Positions 27,129-34,984 of a stretch of 64,000 nucleotides of DNA are shown one piece after another (the stretch's first letter is position 1; each line of letters begins with the position of its first letter). The DNA is from Halobium salinum. Its GTDB lineage: Archaea > Halobacteriota > Halobacteria > Halobacteriales > Haloferacaceae. The notes beneath the pieces were generated by a model. The model ran no database searches, was not told where the DNA came from, and worked only from the letters and a program-made list of their open reading frames with translations. Both the position numbers and the translations under genes were made by a program. The stretch lies in NCBI RefSeq assembly GCF_026586625.1, contig NZ_JAODIW010000005.1:310001-374000 (forward strand), given 5' to 3'.

Positions 27129-28163
27129 CTACGGCCGATACACTCGGCCGCGGAACGTCGCCACGCGCCTCTCCTCACCTCGCCCCTCCCCGTCTCCGTT
27201 TCCGCTCTCGGGTCGTCTCTCGTTGTCGCCCTCGAGTCGTCCCCCCTCCTCGCCGTCACCCGCTCCGGCGGACTCTTCGCCGACCACGACCTCGTACTCG
27301 GCGGTCCGTCTGGTCCGGTGTGTCTCCCGCGCGCGAGCGACGAGCGTCCCGTCCACGTCGGCCGCCGCGAGGTAGGAGACGTTCGTCTCCAGGGCGACCG
27401 CCGGCTCGCCGTGGCTGTTCGACGCGGCCGCGAAGGCGGCGTCCGCGAGCGAGTAGACCGCGCCGCCGTGGGGCGTCCCGTGGAAGTTCGTCAGCCCCTC
27501 GTCGAGGTCGAGCGCGGTCGTCGCCCGGCCGGGGCCGAGCGACCGCAGTTCGATTCCCAGGCGGGCGCAGAACGGGTCGCCGGCGATGCGCTCTACCGTC
27601 TCCGGGCCGACGCCCTCGGTTTCGAGGTCCGTCGCGGCGACGCCCGACTCCGAGTCGGGGCCCGAACCGGTGGCGCTTCCCAACCGCTCGCCGCCGACGT
27701 AGGCGTGCTCGGGACCGCCCCGCTCGTCGGCGTACCCCTCGTGGTACTCCATCAGTTGGAAGAGGGCTCCGGTGGGGTTCCGTGGCGAGACGAACGCCTC
27801 GGTCCACCCCTCGTGCTCCGCGTAGTCGACCGTCTCGAACCCTGCGTCCGCCACCGCCGTCACGGCCGCGTCGATATCGTCCGTCTCCAGCGTGACGTGG
27901 TGGAGGCCCGGGCCGTTCGACGCGAGGAAGGCCGCGATGGGGCCGTCGGCGCCGCCTTCGCCCTCCTCGACCGGCGCGACGAGTTCGAGTCGCGACGCGC
28001 TCCCGGCTTCGAACTCGTAGGTCGCCCAGACGAACGACCCGCCGGGGCCGACCTCCCGGTGGGTCCGCTCACAACCGAGCGCGAGTAGAACCGGCTCCGC
28101 CTCGGCGACCGACTGGACGGCGACGCCGACGTGGTCCAGCCGGAGCGTGGGTGTCGATGACAT
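27129..28163 (-). CDS. Fusion of a VOC (methylmalonyl-CoA epimerase-like) domain and a PaaI-type hotdog thioesterase
   Basis: A 344-residue two-domain protein. Residues about 5-140 are a vicinal-oxygen-chelate domain (RLDHVGVAVQSV, then GPGLHHVTLETDDIDAAV), close to methylmalonyl-CoA epimerase. A linker (about 145-195) leads to a PaaI-like thioesterase: LGPGRATTALDLDEGLTNFHGTPHGG with the hotdog helix VYSLADAAFAAASN and the strand ALETNVSYLA. A charged Gly/Glu/Asp insert precedes the last strand (ATFRGRVY). PaaI enzymes hydrolyse hydroxyphenylacetyl-CoA esters, so it may release stalled aryl-CoA made via the convergent paaK. The fusion is unusual. Confidence 0.85.
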   Translation of the reverse strand: MSSTPTLRLDHVGVAVQSVAEAEPVLLALGCERTHREVGPGGSFVWATYEFEAGSASRLELVAPVEEGEGGADGPIAAFLASNGPGLHHVTLETDDIDAAVTAVADAGFETVDYAEHEGWTEAFVSPRNPTGALFQLMEYHEGYADERGGPEHAYVGGERLGSATGSGPDSESGVAATDLETEGVGPETVERIAGDPFCARLGIELRSLGPGRATTALDLDEGLTNFHGTPHGGAVYSLADAAFAAASNSHGEPAVALETNVSYLAAADVDGTLVARARETHRTRRTAEYEVVVGEESAGAGDGEEGGRLEGDNERRPESGNGDGEGRGEERRVATFRGRVYRP

Positions 28164-28385
28164 GCACCGAGGTCGCCCGCCCCACGTTAAGTTCTTCCCC
28201 CGGGTCTCAGTCGACTATAGCCGACTGGGGGGAACGGAGAGTGCGAAGAGGCGGAAGCCGCGGGGAGCGCGGAGAAGCTGAAGACTGCGAGGTACGGAGG
28301 CCGCAGATGCCACGGCGAGTGCGGAGTACGGGCGGCCGAGAACTGCTCGTGCCGACCGGACGAAACGTGACCGACTACTGAACCG

Positions 28386-29114
28386 TCACTCGCCGGTCGC
28401 GGAGGCCGGTGCCGGCGAGACCACCGACGACGTAGAGCCGCGTCCGTCGTCCTCGCCGAGACTCCCGGCGTTCACGAAGAGCAAGCTGGTCACGCCGACC
28501 CGCATCAGGAGGTCGATGTAGAGGTTGAGCGAGGTGTTCAGGAACTCGGTCAGTACCCCGGAGAGCGCGAGCATCGCGTAGACGATGAGCGTCGCGAACA
28601 GGAACAATACGAGGTTTCGACATTTCCAGTGGACGAGCCGGCGCTTCGCGGGCTGGTTCCGTGCCGCTCGCCAGATGGGTCCGGCGAAGATGCCGCTGAT
28701 GACGAACCAGCCGACGACCACGACCCCGGCGGCCGCGAGCGCGCCGGTTCCTCCTACGATACCCGCATAAGGGAGTTCGAACGCGAGTCGCTGGGCGGCG
28801 ACGATTCCGGACACGGCCACGATCCACCGCTTCGAGGGGCCGGCCAGCACCGCTGCGAGTCCGTACATCCCCGCGTACGTGGCCGTGTCGTCGAGCAGGT
28901 TCGGCGCGTCCACGACACCCCCCGCGACGGGAATCATCCCGGCGCCGGTCGACATCATGGTGTACGCGACGGCTGACAGGCCGACCAGCCCGGTGGCGAG
29001 CGCACAGAGTCGCCTCCCGTCCCCCTCCAGTCGACGGAGCCACGCGACGAACGCGACGAACAGGACGCCGTACACGACCGCGGCCCCGAAGTAGAGGTCC
29101 GTCGACGGAATCAT
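28386..29114 (-). CDS. Sensory-rhodopsin-II-like seven-helix protein lacking the retinal lysine (Arg205)
   Basis: A 242-residue seven-helix membrane protein related to microbial rhodopsins. Aligned by eye to Natronomonas sensory rhodopsin II, helices B-C ([19 protein letters not shown]) and helix G ([10 protein letters not shown]) match clearly. In helix G the Schiff-base Lys205 is Arg205, so retinal cannot attach. Asp75, Asp201, Tyr199 and Thr189 are kept, but Arg72 is Asn, Trp76 is Asp, Thr204 is Met, and the helix-F pocket residues Trp171, Tyr174, Pro175 and Trp178 are Phe, Leu, Ile and Ala. Its ATG overlaps the stop of the transducer gene by four bases (ATGA), the usual htr-sop layout. 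It probably acts as a subunit of the transducer complex without being a light sensor; stimulus unknown. Confidence 0.85.
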   Translation of the reverse strand: MIPSTDLYFGAAVVYGVLFVAFVAWLRRLEGDGRRLCALATGLVGLSAVAYTMMSTGAGMIPVAGGVVDAPNLLDDTATYAGMYGLAAVLAGPSKRWIVAVSGIVAAQRLAFELPYAGIVGGTGALAAAGVVVVGWFVISGIFAGPIWRAARNQPAKRRLVHWKCRNLVLFLFATLIVYAMLALSGVLTEFLNTSLNLYIDLLMRVGVTSLLFVNAGSLGEDDGRGSTSSVVSPAPASATGE

Positions 29115-30799
29115 CGCTCTCCTCCGTCGGTCGCGACGGCGCCGGCCACGGGCGCGTCACCGGAATCGGACGCGTCGCCCGAACCCGACGTGTCACCCGA
29201 ATCTGCCGCGCGTGCCGAGTCGGGCACGCCGGCCGACGCAGGGCCGTCCGCCCCGGCGGACGTATCGACCCCGGTGCGGCCCGACCGAACCCCGTCGGCG
29301 ACGGTGAACTCGTTCAGTTCGCCCTGCAGTTCCTCGGTTGCTACGGTGAGTCGTTCGGCACGGTCTCGCATCTCGCTCAGCGTCCGGGCGTTCGCCTCCG
29401 CGGCGTCCGCGATGTCCCGCCCGCGTTCGGCGACACGTCGCGCGCTCTCTCTGACCTCGTCGACGGTCGCGGTCACCTCCTCCGTGCGGGCGGCGGCGTC
29501 CTCAGTCGCCCGTGCGACCTCACCGACCGACCGCTCGACGTCCGCGGCGGACTCGTCCAACCGTTCGAACGTCTCGCCGCTCGTGGTCGCGGCCTCGATG
29601 CTCACGTCGATCTCCGACTCGGCCGTACGCATCTCTTCGATGACGGCGTCCAACTCCGAGCGGGTCCGCTCGACGACCGAAGCGATGCCGTCGGACTGCT
29701 GTTGGGTCTCCTCCGCGAGGCTCTTCACCTCGTCGGCGACGACGGTGAACCCGTCCCCGTCCGCGCCGGCGCGTGCGGCCTCGATGTTCGCGTTGAGCGC
29801 GAGGAGATTCGTCTGCTCGGATATCTCCTCGATGGTGGCGGTCGACTCGGCCACGTCGCTCATGCTAGCGTCGAGCGCGTCGACCATGTCCGCGAGCGTG
29901 CCGATGGCGACCTCCAGGTCCTCTATCGCGTCGACGGTCTCCGCCGCCCGCGACGTGCCACCGTCGCTCAGCTCCGCCGCGTGGCTCGCCTGGTCTGCGA
30001 CCCCGTCCGACGTGGAGGCTATCTCCTCGATGGCCGCCGACAACTGTGCGGCCTCGTCGGTGACGGAGTCGAGCTCGTCCGCCTGTTCGACGATGGACTC
30101 GGCGTGCGTCCGGAGGTCGGTCGCGAACTGTCGCTGTTCGTGCTCGATGGCCGTCGCGTCCTCCCGGACGGACGTGGCGACCTCGTCGACTCTGTCGGCG
30201 AACGCCCGGATTCCGACGACGGTGCCGGAGAGGTCGGTCGTCATCTCCTCGTAGGCGCGACCGATGGCGTCGATGGCCCGGACGTCCGTGTCCGTCGGTG
30301 CGGACCGGTCGAGGCGGCCGTCGGAGACGTGCTCCATCAACTCGGCGATACAAGTCGCGTGGTCGAGCAGCTCCTCGTTGAACGCCTCGGCGTCCGCTCG
30401 TGCCGCCTCCGCCTCGGCGCGCGCGTCGTCGGACGCCTCGAAGGCCGTCCGGAGCGCGTCGCGCATCTCGGTGAAGGCGGTCGCGAGTTCGCCGAACTCG
30501 TCGGTACGGTCCGACTCGACCGCCGCGTCGTCGAGCTCTCCAGCCTGCATCCGCGTCGCGGCGGCGATGAGGCGGTTCAGTTCGAGGCCGACGTTCCCGC
30601 CCACGACGACCCCGACGAGCCCGACGTTGATGACAACGACGAGCGACAGCGCGACGACCCCACCGACACCCGCCTCGGCCGTTCGGCTCGCGTGCAGCGC
30701 GTATACGCCGGCGAAGCCGAGCGTTACGGCCGCCGTGGCGACCAGCGCCCCGGCGATTCGACGGGTGTATCTCGCCCCGACGTACGACAGTATGCTCAT
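29111..30799 (-). CDS. HtrII-like methyl-accepting transducer
   Basis: A 562-residue chemotaxis/phototaxis transducer. Two membrane helices (about 16-35 and 45-67) are joined by a loop of only about 10 residues, as in Natronomonas HtrII, which lacks a large external domain. TM2 reads [12 protein letters not shown], matching HtrII (INLGLV...LGG); Asn58 aligns with HtrII Asn74, the partner of rhodopsin Tyr199. HAMP domains follow (TRMQAGELD onward), then a long coiled coil whose hairpin tip ([28 protein letters not shown]) binds CheA/CheW. The tail is Ser/Gly/Asp-rich. It is co-transcribed with the opsin-like gene and has a TATA-like tttatct on the minus strand about 25-30 nt before its start. 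Confidence 0.93.
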   Translation of the reverse strand: MSILSYVGARYTRRIAGALVATAAVTLGFAGVYALHASRTAEAGVGGVVALSLVVVINVGLVGVVVGGNVGLELNRLIAAATRMQAGELDDAAVESDRTDEFGELATAFTEMRDALRTAFEASDDARAEAEAARADAEAFNEELLDHATCIAELMEHVSDGRLDRSAPTDTDVRAIDAIGRAYEEMTTDLSGTVVGIRAFADRVDEVATSVREDATAIEHEQRQFATDLRTHAESIVEQADELDSVTDEAAQLSAAIEEIASTSDGVADQASHAAELSDGGTSRAAETVDAIEDLEVAIGTLADMVDALDASMSDVAESTATIEEISEQTNLLALNANIEAARAGADGDGFTVVADEVKSLAEETQQQSDGIASVVERTRSELDAVIEEMRTAESEIDVSIEAATTSGETFERLDESAADVERSVGEVARATEDAAARTEEVTATVDEVRESARRVAERGRDIADAAEANARTLSEMRDRAERLTVATEELQGELNEFTVADGVRSGRTGVDTSAGADGPASAGVPDSARAADSGDTSGSGDASDSGDAPVAGAVATDGGER

Positions 30800-30819
30800 C
30801 GAATGTCAACTGAATATCT

Positions 30820-30829
30820 TTTGTAGATA
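30820..30829 (-). promoter_or_regulatory. TATA-like box of the transducer-opsin operon
   Basis: On the minus strand the sequence reads cgtttatcta, about 22-30 nt before the ATG at 30799. The divergent monooxygenase gene shares this 130-bp intergenic region. Confidence 0.45.
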
Positions 30830-30931
30830 AACGTACCGGGATGATATTCACGGCTGATAATCCGAGTGTTTCGGCCCTCCGCGAGGGCCCGCTTTCCGAA
30901 CCGTTATGTCCCGCAGTCCCCGGCCACCGAC

Positions 30932-31960
30932 GTGGACCTCTCCATCGTCGACCTCTCGCCGGTTCCGGACGGCGGCACCGCGACCGACGCCTACGCGAAC
31001 ACCGTCGAAGCCGCCAAGCAGGCCGAACGACTCGGTTACTCCCGCTTCTGGGTGGCCGAGCACCACGGCATGGCCGACACCCTCGCGGGGACGACTCCCG
31101 AGGTGCTCCTCGGCCACCTCGCCGCCGAGACCGACTCCATCCGCCTCGGCTCGGGAGCGGTGTTGCTCAACCACTACGCCCCGTTCAAGGTCGCCGAGGC
31201 GTTCGGCGCGCTCGACGGGCTCGCGCCCGGCCGAATCGACGCCGGCCTCGGTCGGGCCAACGGCTCGCCCGCGTCCGACCAGGCGCTGGGGACGGACCGC
31301 CACACCCGAAATCCCGACGAGGACCACGCGGAGAAGGTCGAGGCGGTCGTCTCGCACCTCTACGACGAGTACCCCGACGACCACGCCTACGGTGACCTGT
31401 CTGTCCCGCGCTCGGGCGCGGCGCCGCCGGTTCCGTGGCTGCTCGGGTCCAGTCCGTCCAGCGCGGCGCTCGCGGCCGACCTCGGGCTGCGGTACTGCTT
31501 CGCGGCGTTCATCCGCCCCGGGTTCGCCGCGCACTCCTTCGAGACGTACCGCGAGGAGTTCGACGCGTCGGGGAGCCCCGCCGGCGTCGACGAACCGGAG
31601 GGGATGGTCGCGGTGAACGCGGTGTGTGCGGAGACCGACGAGGCGGCGGCCCGCCAGCGGGCGGTGGCCGAGGCCTCCTACAAGCGAATGCAACGGGGCG
31701 TGGTGGGCACTACGCCCTCCGTCGAGGAGGCGATTGACGAACTCGGCGACGTTCCGGAGCCGACGCCCGCCACGCTCGACGCCGACGAGTGGCCGCGGGC
31801 TATTTCGGGGAGCCCCGAGACGCTCACCGGCCTGCTCGAACAGCTCGCCGACCGGGTCGGCGTCGACGAGGTGATGATTCAGCACGTCGTCGGCGACCAC
31901 GAGGATGCGCTCCGGTCCCACGAGCTACTGGCCGAGGGCGTCGGTCTCACGGCCCGGTGA
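30932..31960 (+). CDS. Luciferase-like monooxygenase (LLM family, group-1-like)
   Basis: A 342-residue flavin-dependent monooxygenase-type protein with a TIM-barrel fold. The opening VDLSIVDLSPVPDGGTATDA, then YSRFWVAEHHGM, IRLGSGAVLLNHYAPFKVAE and GRIDAGLGRA are characteristic. The GTG at 30932 is preferred because the family starts there and because a TATA-like ccgttatgt lies about 28 nt upstream; the frame extends to an ATG at 30866. Substrate unknown. It is divergent from the transducer gene and independent of it. Confidence 0.88.
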   Translation: MDLSIVDLSPVPDGGTATDAYANTVEAAKQAERLGYSRFWVAEHHGMADTLAGTTPEVLLGHLAAETDSIRLGSGAVLLNHYAPFKVAEAFGALDGLAPGRIDAGLGRANGSPASDQALGTDRHTRNPDEDHAEKVEAVVSHLYDEYPDDHAYGDLSVPRSGAAPPVPWLLGSSPSSAALAADLGLRYCFAAFIRPGFAAHSFETYREEFDASGSPAGVDEPEGMVAVNAVCAETDEAAARQRAVAEASYKRMQRGVVGTTPSVEEAIDELGDVPEPTPATLDADEWPRAISGSPETLTGLLEQLADRVGVDEVMIQHVVGDHEDALRSHELLAEGVGLTAR

Positions 31961-32058
31961 CGACGTCGACGTCGAGGTGGTGATGGCGTCGGCCTCATAC
32001 ACCTCGGTGACGGCGTCGACGTCGGCAGGCTACCCCCCTCGGACCGTCGACCGGCCGC

Positions 32059-33261
32059 TCACGTCCACCACTCGCTCGTGGGGTCGGCGTCGGTGCGGAA
32101 CGGCTCCGGGAGCTCCGAGTCGCGGTCGGCTCCGAGGAGCCGCCCCAACCAGTAGCCCGTGTGGTACCCCGCCCGGTCTACACCGAGGTTCCGGAGTTCG
32201 ATGGTCGCGCCGGTGCGGTACTCGATGGCACCGTCCCCGTCGGGGTCGGTGCCGACAGTCGAGGAGCGGGAGGCGGCCTCGCCGCCGTCGTCGACGTACC
32301 GGACGACGACGTCGGCCTGCTCCGGGTCGTCGACGAGCGTGAACGAGACGTTCGACGGGAACCCCGCCGGCCCGTCCTCGTAGTAGGCGAGGGCGTGTCC
32401 GACCTGCCGACGGAACGTCTCCCGGTCGGCCGCCGAGACGTTCGAGTCGTCCACGTAGACGGTGAAGGCCGACGTCTTCCAGGGGTAGTCGCGGTCGACG
32501 GCGTCGGGCTGGGGAAGGGTGTACGCGACGCGCGAGGCGCGCATGAACACCGGCTCGTCGTCGTGGGTGAGCCCTCGAACGTGACCGAGTTCGTGCTTCA
32601 CCGCCTCGACGGTTGTCTCGTCGTCGTATCCGGCCTCGATGCGGAGCGTCACCGGCTGGGGCGCCCGGCTGTCGGCGTCGAGTCTGGGTGCACAGCCGAG
32701 GAGGTTCTCCCCCTCGTCGCGCCCACAGGACTCTACCTGGTCGACGAACCGGACCTCGATGTCGGGGTCGGTCGCGTCCGGATCGAGCTGGTACCGTGCG
32801 TCGTAGGCGCCGTAGGCTTGCCCGTTGGTGTTCCAGAACTCGACTGCCGTCCGGACGAGCGCCACGTAGTCCCGGTCGGTCGACGTCGCGTCGACGACCC
32901 CGACGGTCAGCACCTGCCGGCCCCAGGGGTTGTCGGCGTCGACGGACGCGCTCCCGGCGGGCGTCCCCGTTCCCGCGGACGCCGTCTCGCTCGTCGGCCC
33001 GCTCGTGCCCGCGGTCATTTCGGTGCTGGAAGCGTCCGTACCGGAGTCGGCTCCCGGTCCACCGGTCGCCGTCTCGACCGTCGACTCGGCCGCGGGCTCG
33101 GCGGTCGCTCTCCGGTCGGTGGTCACGTCGGCGCTGGTCGCCTGGGCCGTCGTCGCGTCGTCCGCTCCGTCGTCACCCTCGGGGAGCGCCCCCCCGCCGG
33201 CTCCGCCACAGCCGGCGAGCACGACCAGCACGACGAGCAGGGGGACGCCCAGACGATTCAT
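32059..33261 (-). CDS. Lipoprotein with metzincin-type zinc-protease motif
   Basis: A 400-residue predicted secreted lipoprotein. The signal MNRLGVPLLVVLVVLAGC ends in a lipobox (Cys18). A long Ala/Thr/Asp-rich tether (20-110) precedes a catalytic-like domain with HELGHVRGLTH at residues 223-233, the HExxHxxGxxH zinc site of metzincins, with Glu224 as catalytic base and Met240 a possible Met-turn residue. It resembles matrixin-like haloarchaeal proteins. It would act outside the cell on proteins. The upstream frame stays open to 34149 but reads through shadow sequence. Confidence 0.82.
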   Translation of the reverse strand: MNRLGVPLLVVLVVLAGCGGAGGGALPEGDDGADDATTAQATSADVTTDRRATAEPAAESTVETATGGPGADSGTDASSTEMTAGTSGPTSETASAGTGTPAGSASVDADNPWGRQVLTVGVVDATSTDRDYVALVRTAVEFWNTNGQAYGAYDARYQLDPDATDPDIEVRFVDQVESCGRDEGENLLGCAPRLDADSRAPQPVTLRIEAGYDDETTVEAVKHELGHVRGLTHDDEPVFMRASRVAYTLPQPDAVDRDYPWKTSAFTVYVDDSNVSAADRETFRRQVGHALAYYEDGPAGFPSNVSFTLVDDPEQADVVVRYVDDGGEAASRSSTVGTDPDGDGAIEYRTGATIELRNLGVDRAGYHTGYWLGRLLGADRDSELPEPFRTDADPTSEWWT

Positions 33262-33561
33262 GTTGTGGGGTTGTCGTCCCGATACTAAATCTCTCTGCCC
33301 GACAGAACGGTCGGGTCGCGACGCCGTCGGTCGATGGATACTGCCCTCGGAACGCTCGGCCCGGCCGTTCCGTCTCGACCTCCGGTCCTCGAAGTGGAGT
33401 CGACGATGACGTCTGCCACCTGTCCGACGGACTCTCGCGCCGGTCGGTCGACTCGGTGTGTCAGTGTCGTACGGACCGGTGGTGCCGGCCGCCGACGCCG
33501 AGACTGAAACCGGTGCTTGTCCCTCCGTGTCACTTTTCCTGAAGGAGGCGAATCGGAGGGC

Positions 33562-34530
33562 ATGAACCGACGACGGTTTCTCGCGAGCGGGGCGGCGCTG
33601 GCGGTCGCCGCGGCCGGGGGGTGTACCGGGTGTGCCCGCTCCCCGAGCGCCTCGCTCTCGATGGACCCCGTCACCGACGCGGCAGTCGTCGAGCGGGTGA
33701 CGAGCGACCTCGCCGAGGAAGGGAACGGGGACCGATACACCCTGATTCGCGATACGGTCGCGAACGGGTCGGCGACGGTCGAGCGGACGGAGCCGCCCCT
33801 TCCCGAGGGTGTGCCGTTCGTTTACGCCGGCGCGGTGTACGAACTCGCCCACGAGGTCGTCTCGTCGACGCCGTCGACGAGCTTTCAGATTACGTTGAAC
33901 CCCGCCGACGGCGACCCCGACCCCGCCGAGGTCGTCCGATTCGAGGCGCTCCCGGCCGTCGACCGTCGGAAGTTCGAGGCGCGGGGGTGGGACGGCGAGT
34001 TCCTCGGATTCGGCACGACGATGCTGTACCTCGACGACGAGATTCCGGCGTCGGCGCTCGTCCCCGACCCCGAGCGACCGATAATCGAGTGGGACTCGGA
34101 GACCCGCGGTCGGTTCACCGTCGACGGGTCGTACGACCGGCCGCTGCACACGTACCGGTACACGGCCGAACTGCTGTACGAATCCGCCGCCGACCTCGGC
34201 GAGACGCTACGAGAGCGGTACGCGTTCACGCTCTCGGGGCTGGAAAACGGGGAGCGCGAAATCGTCGAGACGGCGATATCGGACGAGGGTGGCTACACCG
34301 CTCCGCCCGACGAGGCGGTGCCCGAGGCGATGTCCCGACTCGCGGCCCGGTTCCGCGAGCACGAGCAGGTGCCGCGGCTCTCGGAGCTGCGCGACGGGGA
34401 GGTCGACGACGAGCCGACCGAGCGGGACGCTGACGCACAGTCCGCCTCGGGGACGTATCTCGTCCGCTATCGGGGGCAGGTGTACTATACCTCGCTCTTC
34501 GTGCGGGAGTCGACGACGACGGCGTCGTAG
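33562..34530 (+). CDS. Tat-exported lipoprotein of unknown function
   Basis: A 322-residue protein with a Tat signal (MNRRRFLASGAALAVAAAG) and a lipobox-like GGCTGC around residues 20-23, so likely anchored outside the membrane. A GGAGG-containing sequence lies 8-17 nt before the ATG. The rest is acidic with alternating hydrophobic strands, no enzyme motif, and repeated Glu/Asp/Arg. It resembles haloarchaeal lipoproteins with no known role. It lies head to head with the metzincin-like gene. Confidence 0.75.
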   Translation: MNRRRFLASGAALAVAAAGGCTGCARSPSASLSMDPVTDAAVVERVTSDLAEEGNGDRYTLIRDTVANGSATVERTEPPLPEGVPFVYAGAVYELAHEVVSSTPSTSFQITLNPADGDPDPAEVVRFEALPAVDRRKFEARGWDGEFLGFGTTMLYLDDEIPASALVPDPERPIIEWDSETRGRFTVDGSYDRPLHTYRYTAELLYESAADLGETLRERYAFTLSGLENGEREIVETAISDEGGYTAPPDEAVPEAMSRLAARFREHEQVPRLSELRDGEVDDEPTERDADAQSASGTYLVRYRGQVYYTSLFVRESTTTAS

Positions 34531-34922
34531 CCGTCGGCGACCTCGGACCCGCCCGGGAATCGAAGTCCTCCGGGAACCGCCTCGCTACGGCCCGTCGCCG
34601 TCGTGTCGGCGAGGCTCGTAGCCGGCGTGACAGGCGAGGAAGTCTTGGAGACCCTCGGTCAGGCCCGCGCTGGGACGTCCTCGAACGGCACGACGTTTTC
34701 GAACTGACCGTCGGCACCGTCGAGAACGAGGGCGAGGACGAAGCCGACGCGACCGTCGGCCCCCTCCCACACCCGGTCGCCTATCCTGTAGAGAGCGTGA
34801 CCACCTCACGTCGACTGCGCCGAACTGAGCACCCGGCTTCCGTGTCTGTCGCCGCCGTTCGCCTACCACCTCTCGGGCGTCGCCGTCCGCTCGACCACGT
34901 GGACCGCCCGACACTCCTCCCT

Positions 34923-34942
34923 GATTATCTTCGTTGATAATC
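34923..34942. promoter_or_regulatory. Perfect 7-bp inverted repeat upstream of the beta-helix gene
   Basis: GATTATC and GATAATC flank a six-base centre (ttcgtt), ending about 10 nt before the TATA box at 34952-34958. The position would suit an operator that blocks or recruits the transcription factors of the 34985 gene. It might instead form a hairpin in an upstream transcript. Confidence 0.5.
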
Positions 34943-34951
34943 CAGTCACAA

Positions 34952-34958
34952 CTAATAT
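34952..34958 (+). promoter_or_regulatory. TATA box of the beta-helix gene
   Basis: The sequence ctaatat lies 27-33 nt before the ATG at 34985, implying a leaderless message. Confidence 0.5.
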
Positions 34959-34984
34959 AGGAAATACTGAATTTCTGTTATCGT

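Larger units (their letters stand above)
34531..34984. other. Intergenic region with a possible decayed coding fragment
   Basis: In one plus-strand frame, 34663-34806 reads RWDVLERHDVFELTVGTVEN followed by an acidic stretch, which has haloarchaeal coding character, but it has no start and its frame is interrupted. It may be a remnant of a lipoprotein gene. The right end carries the perfect inverted repeat at 34923-34942 and the TATA box of the next gene. Confidence 0.35.
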
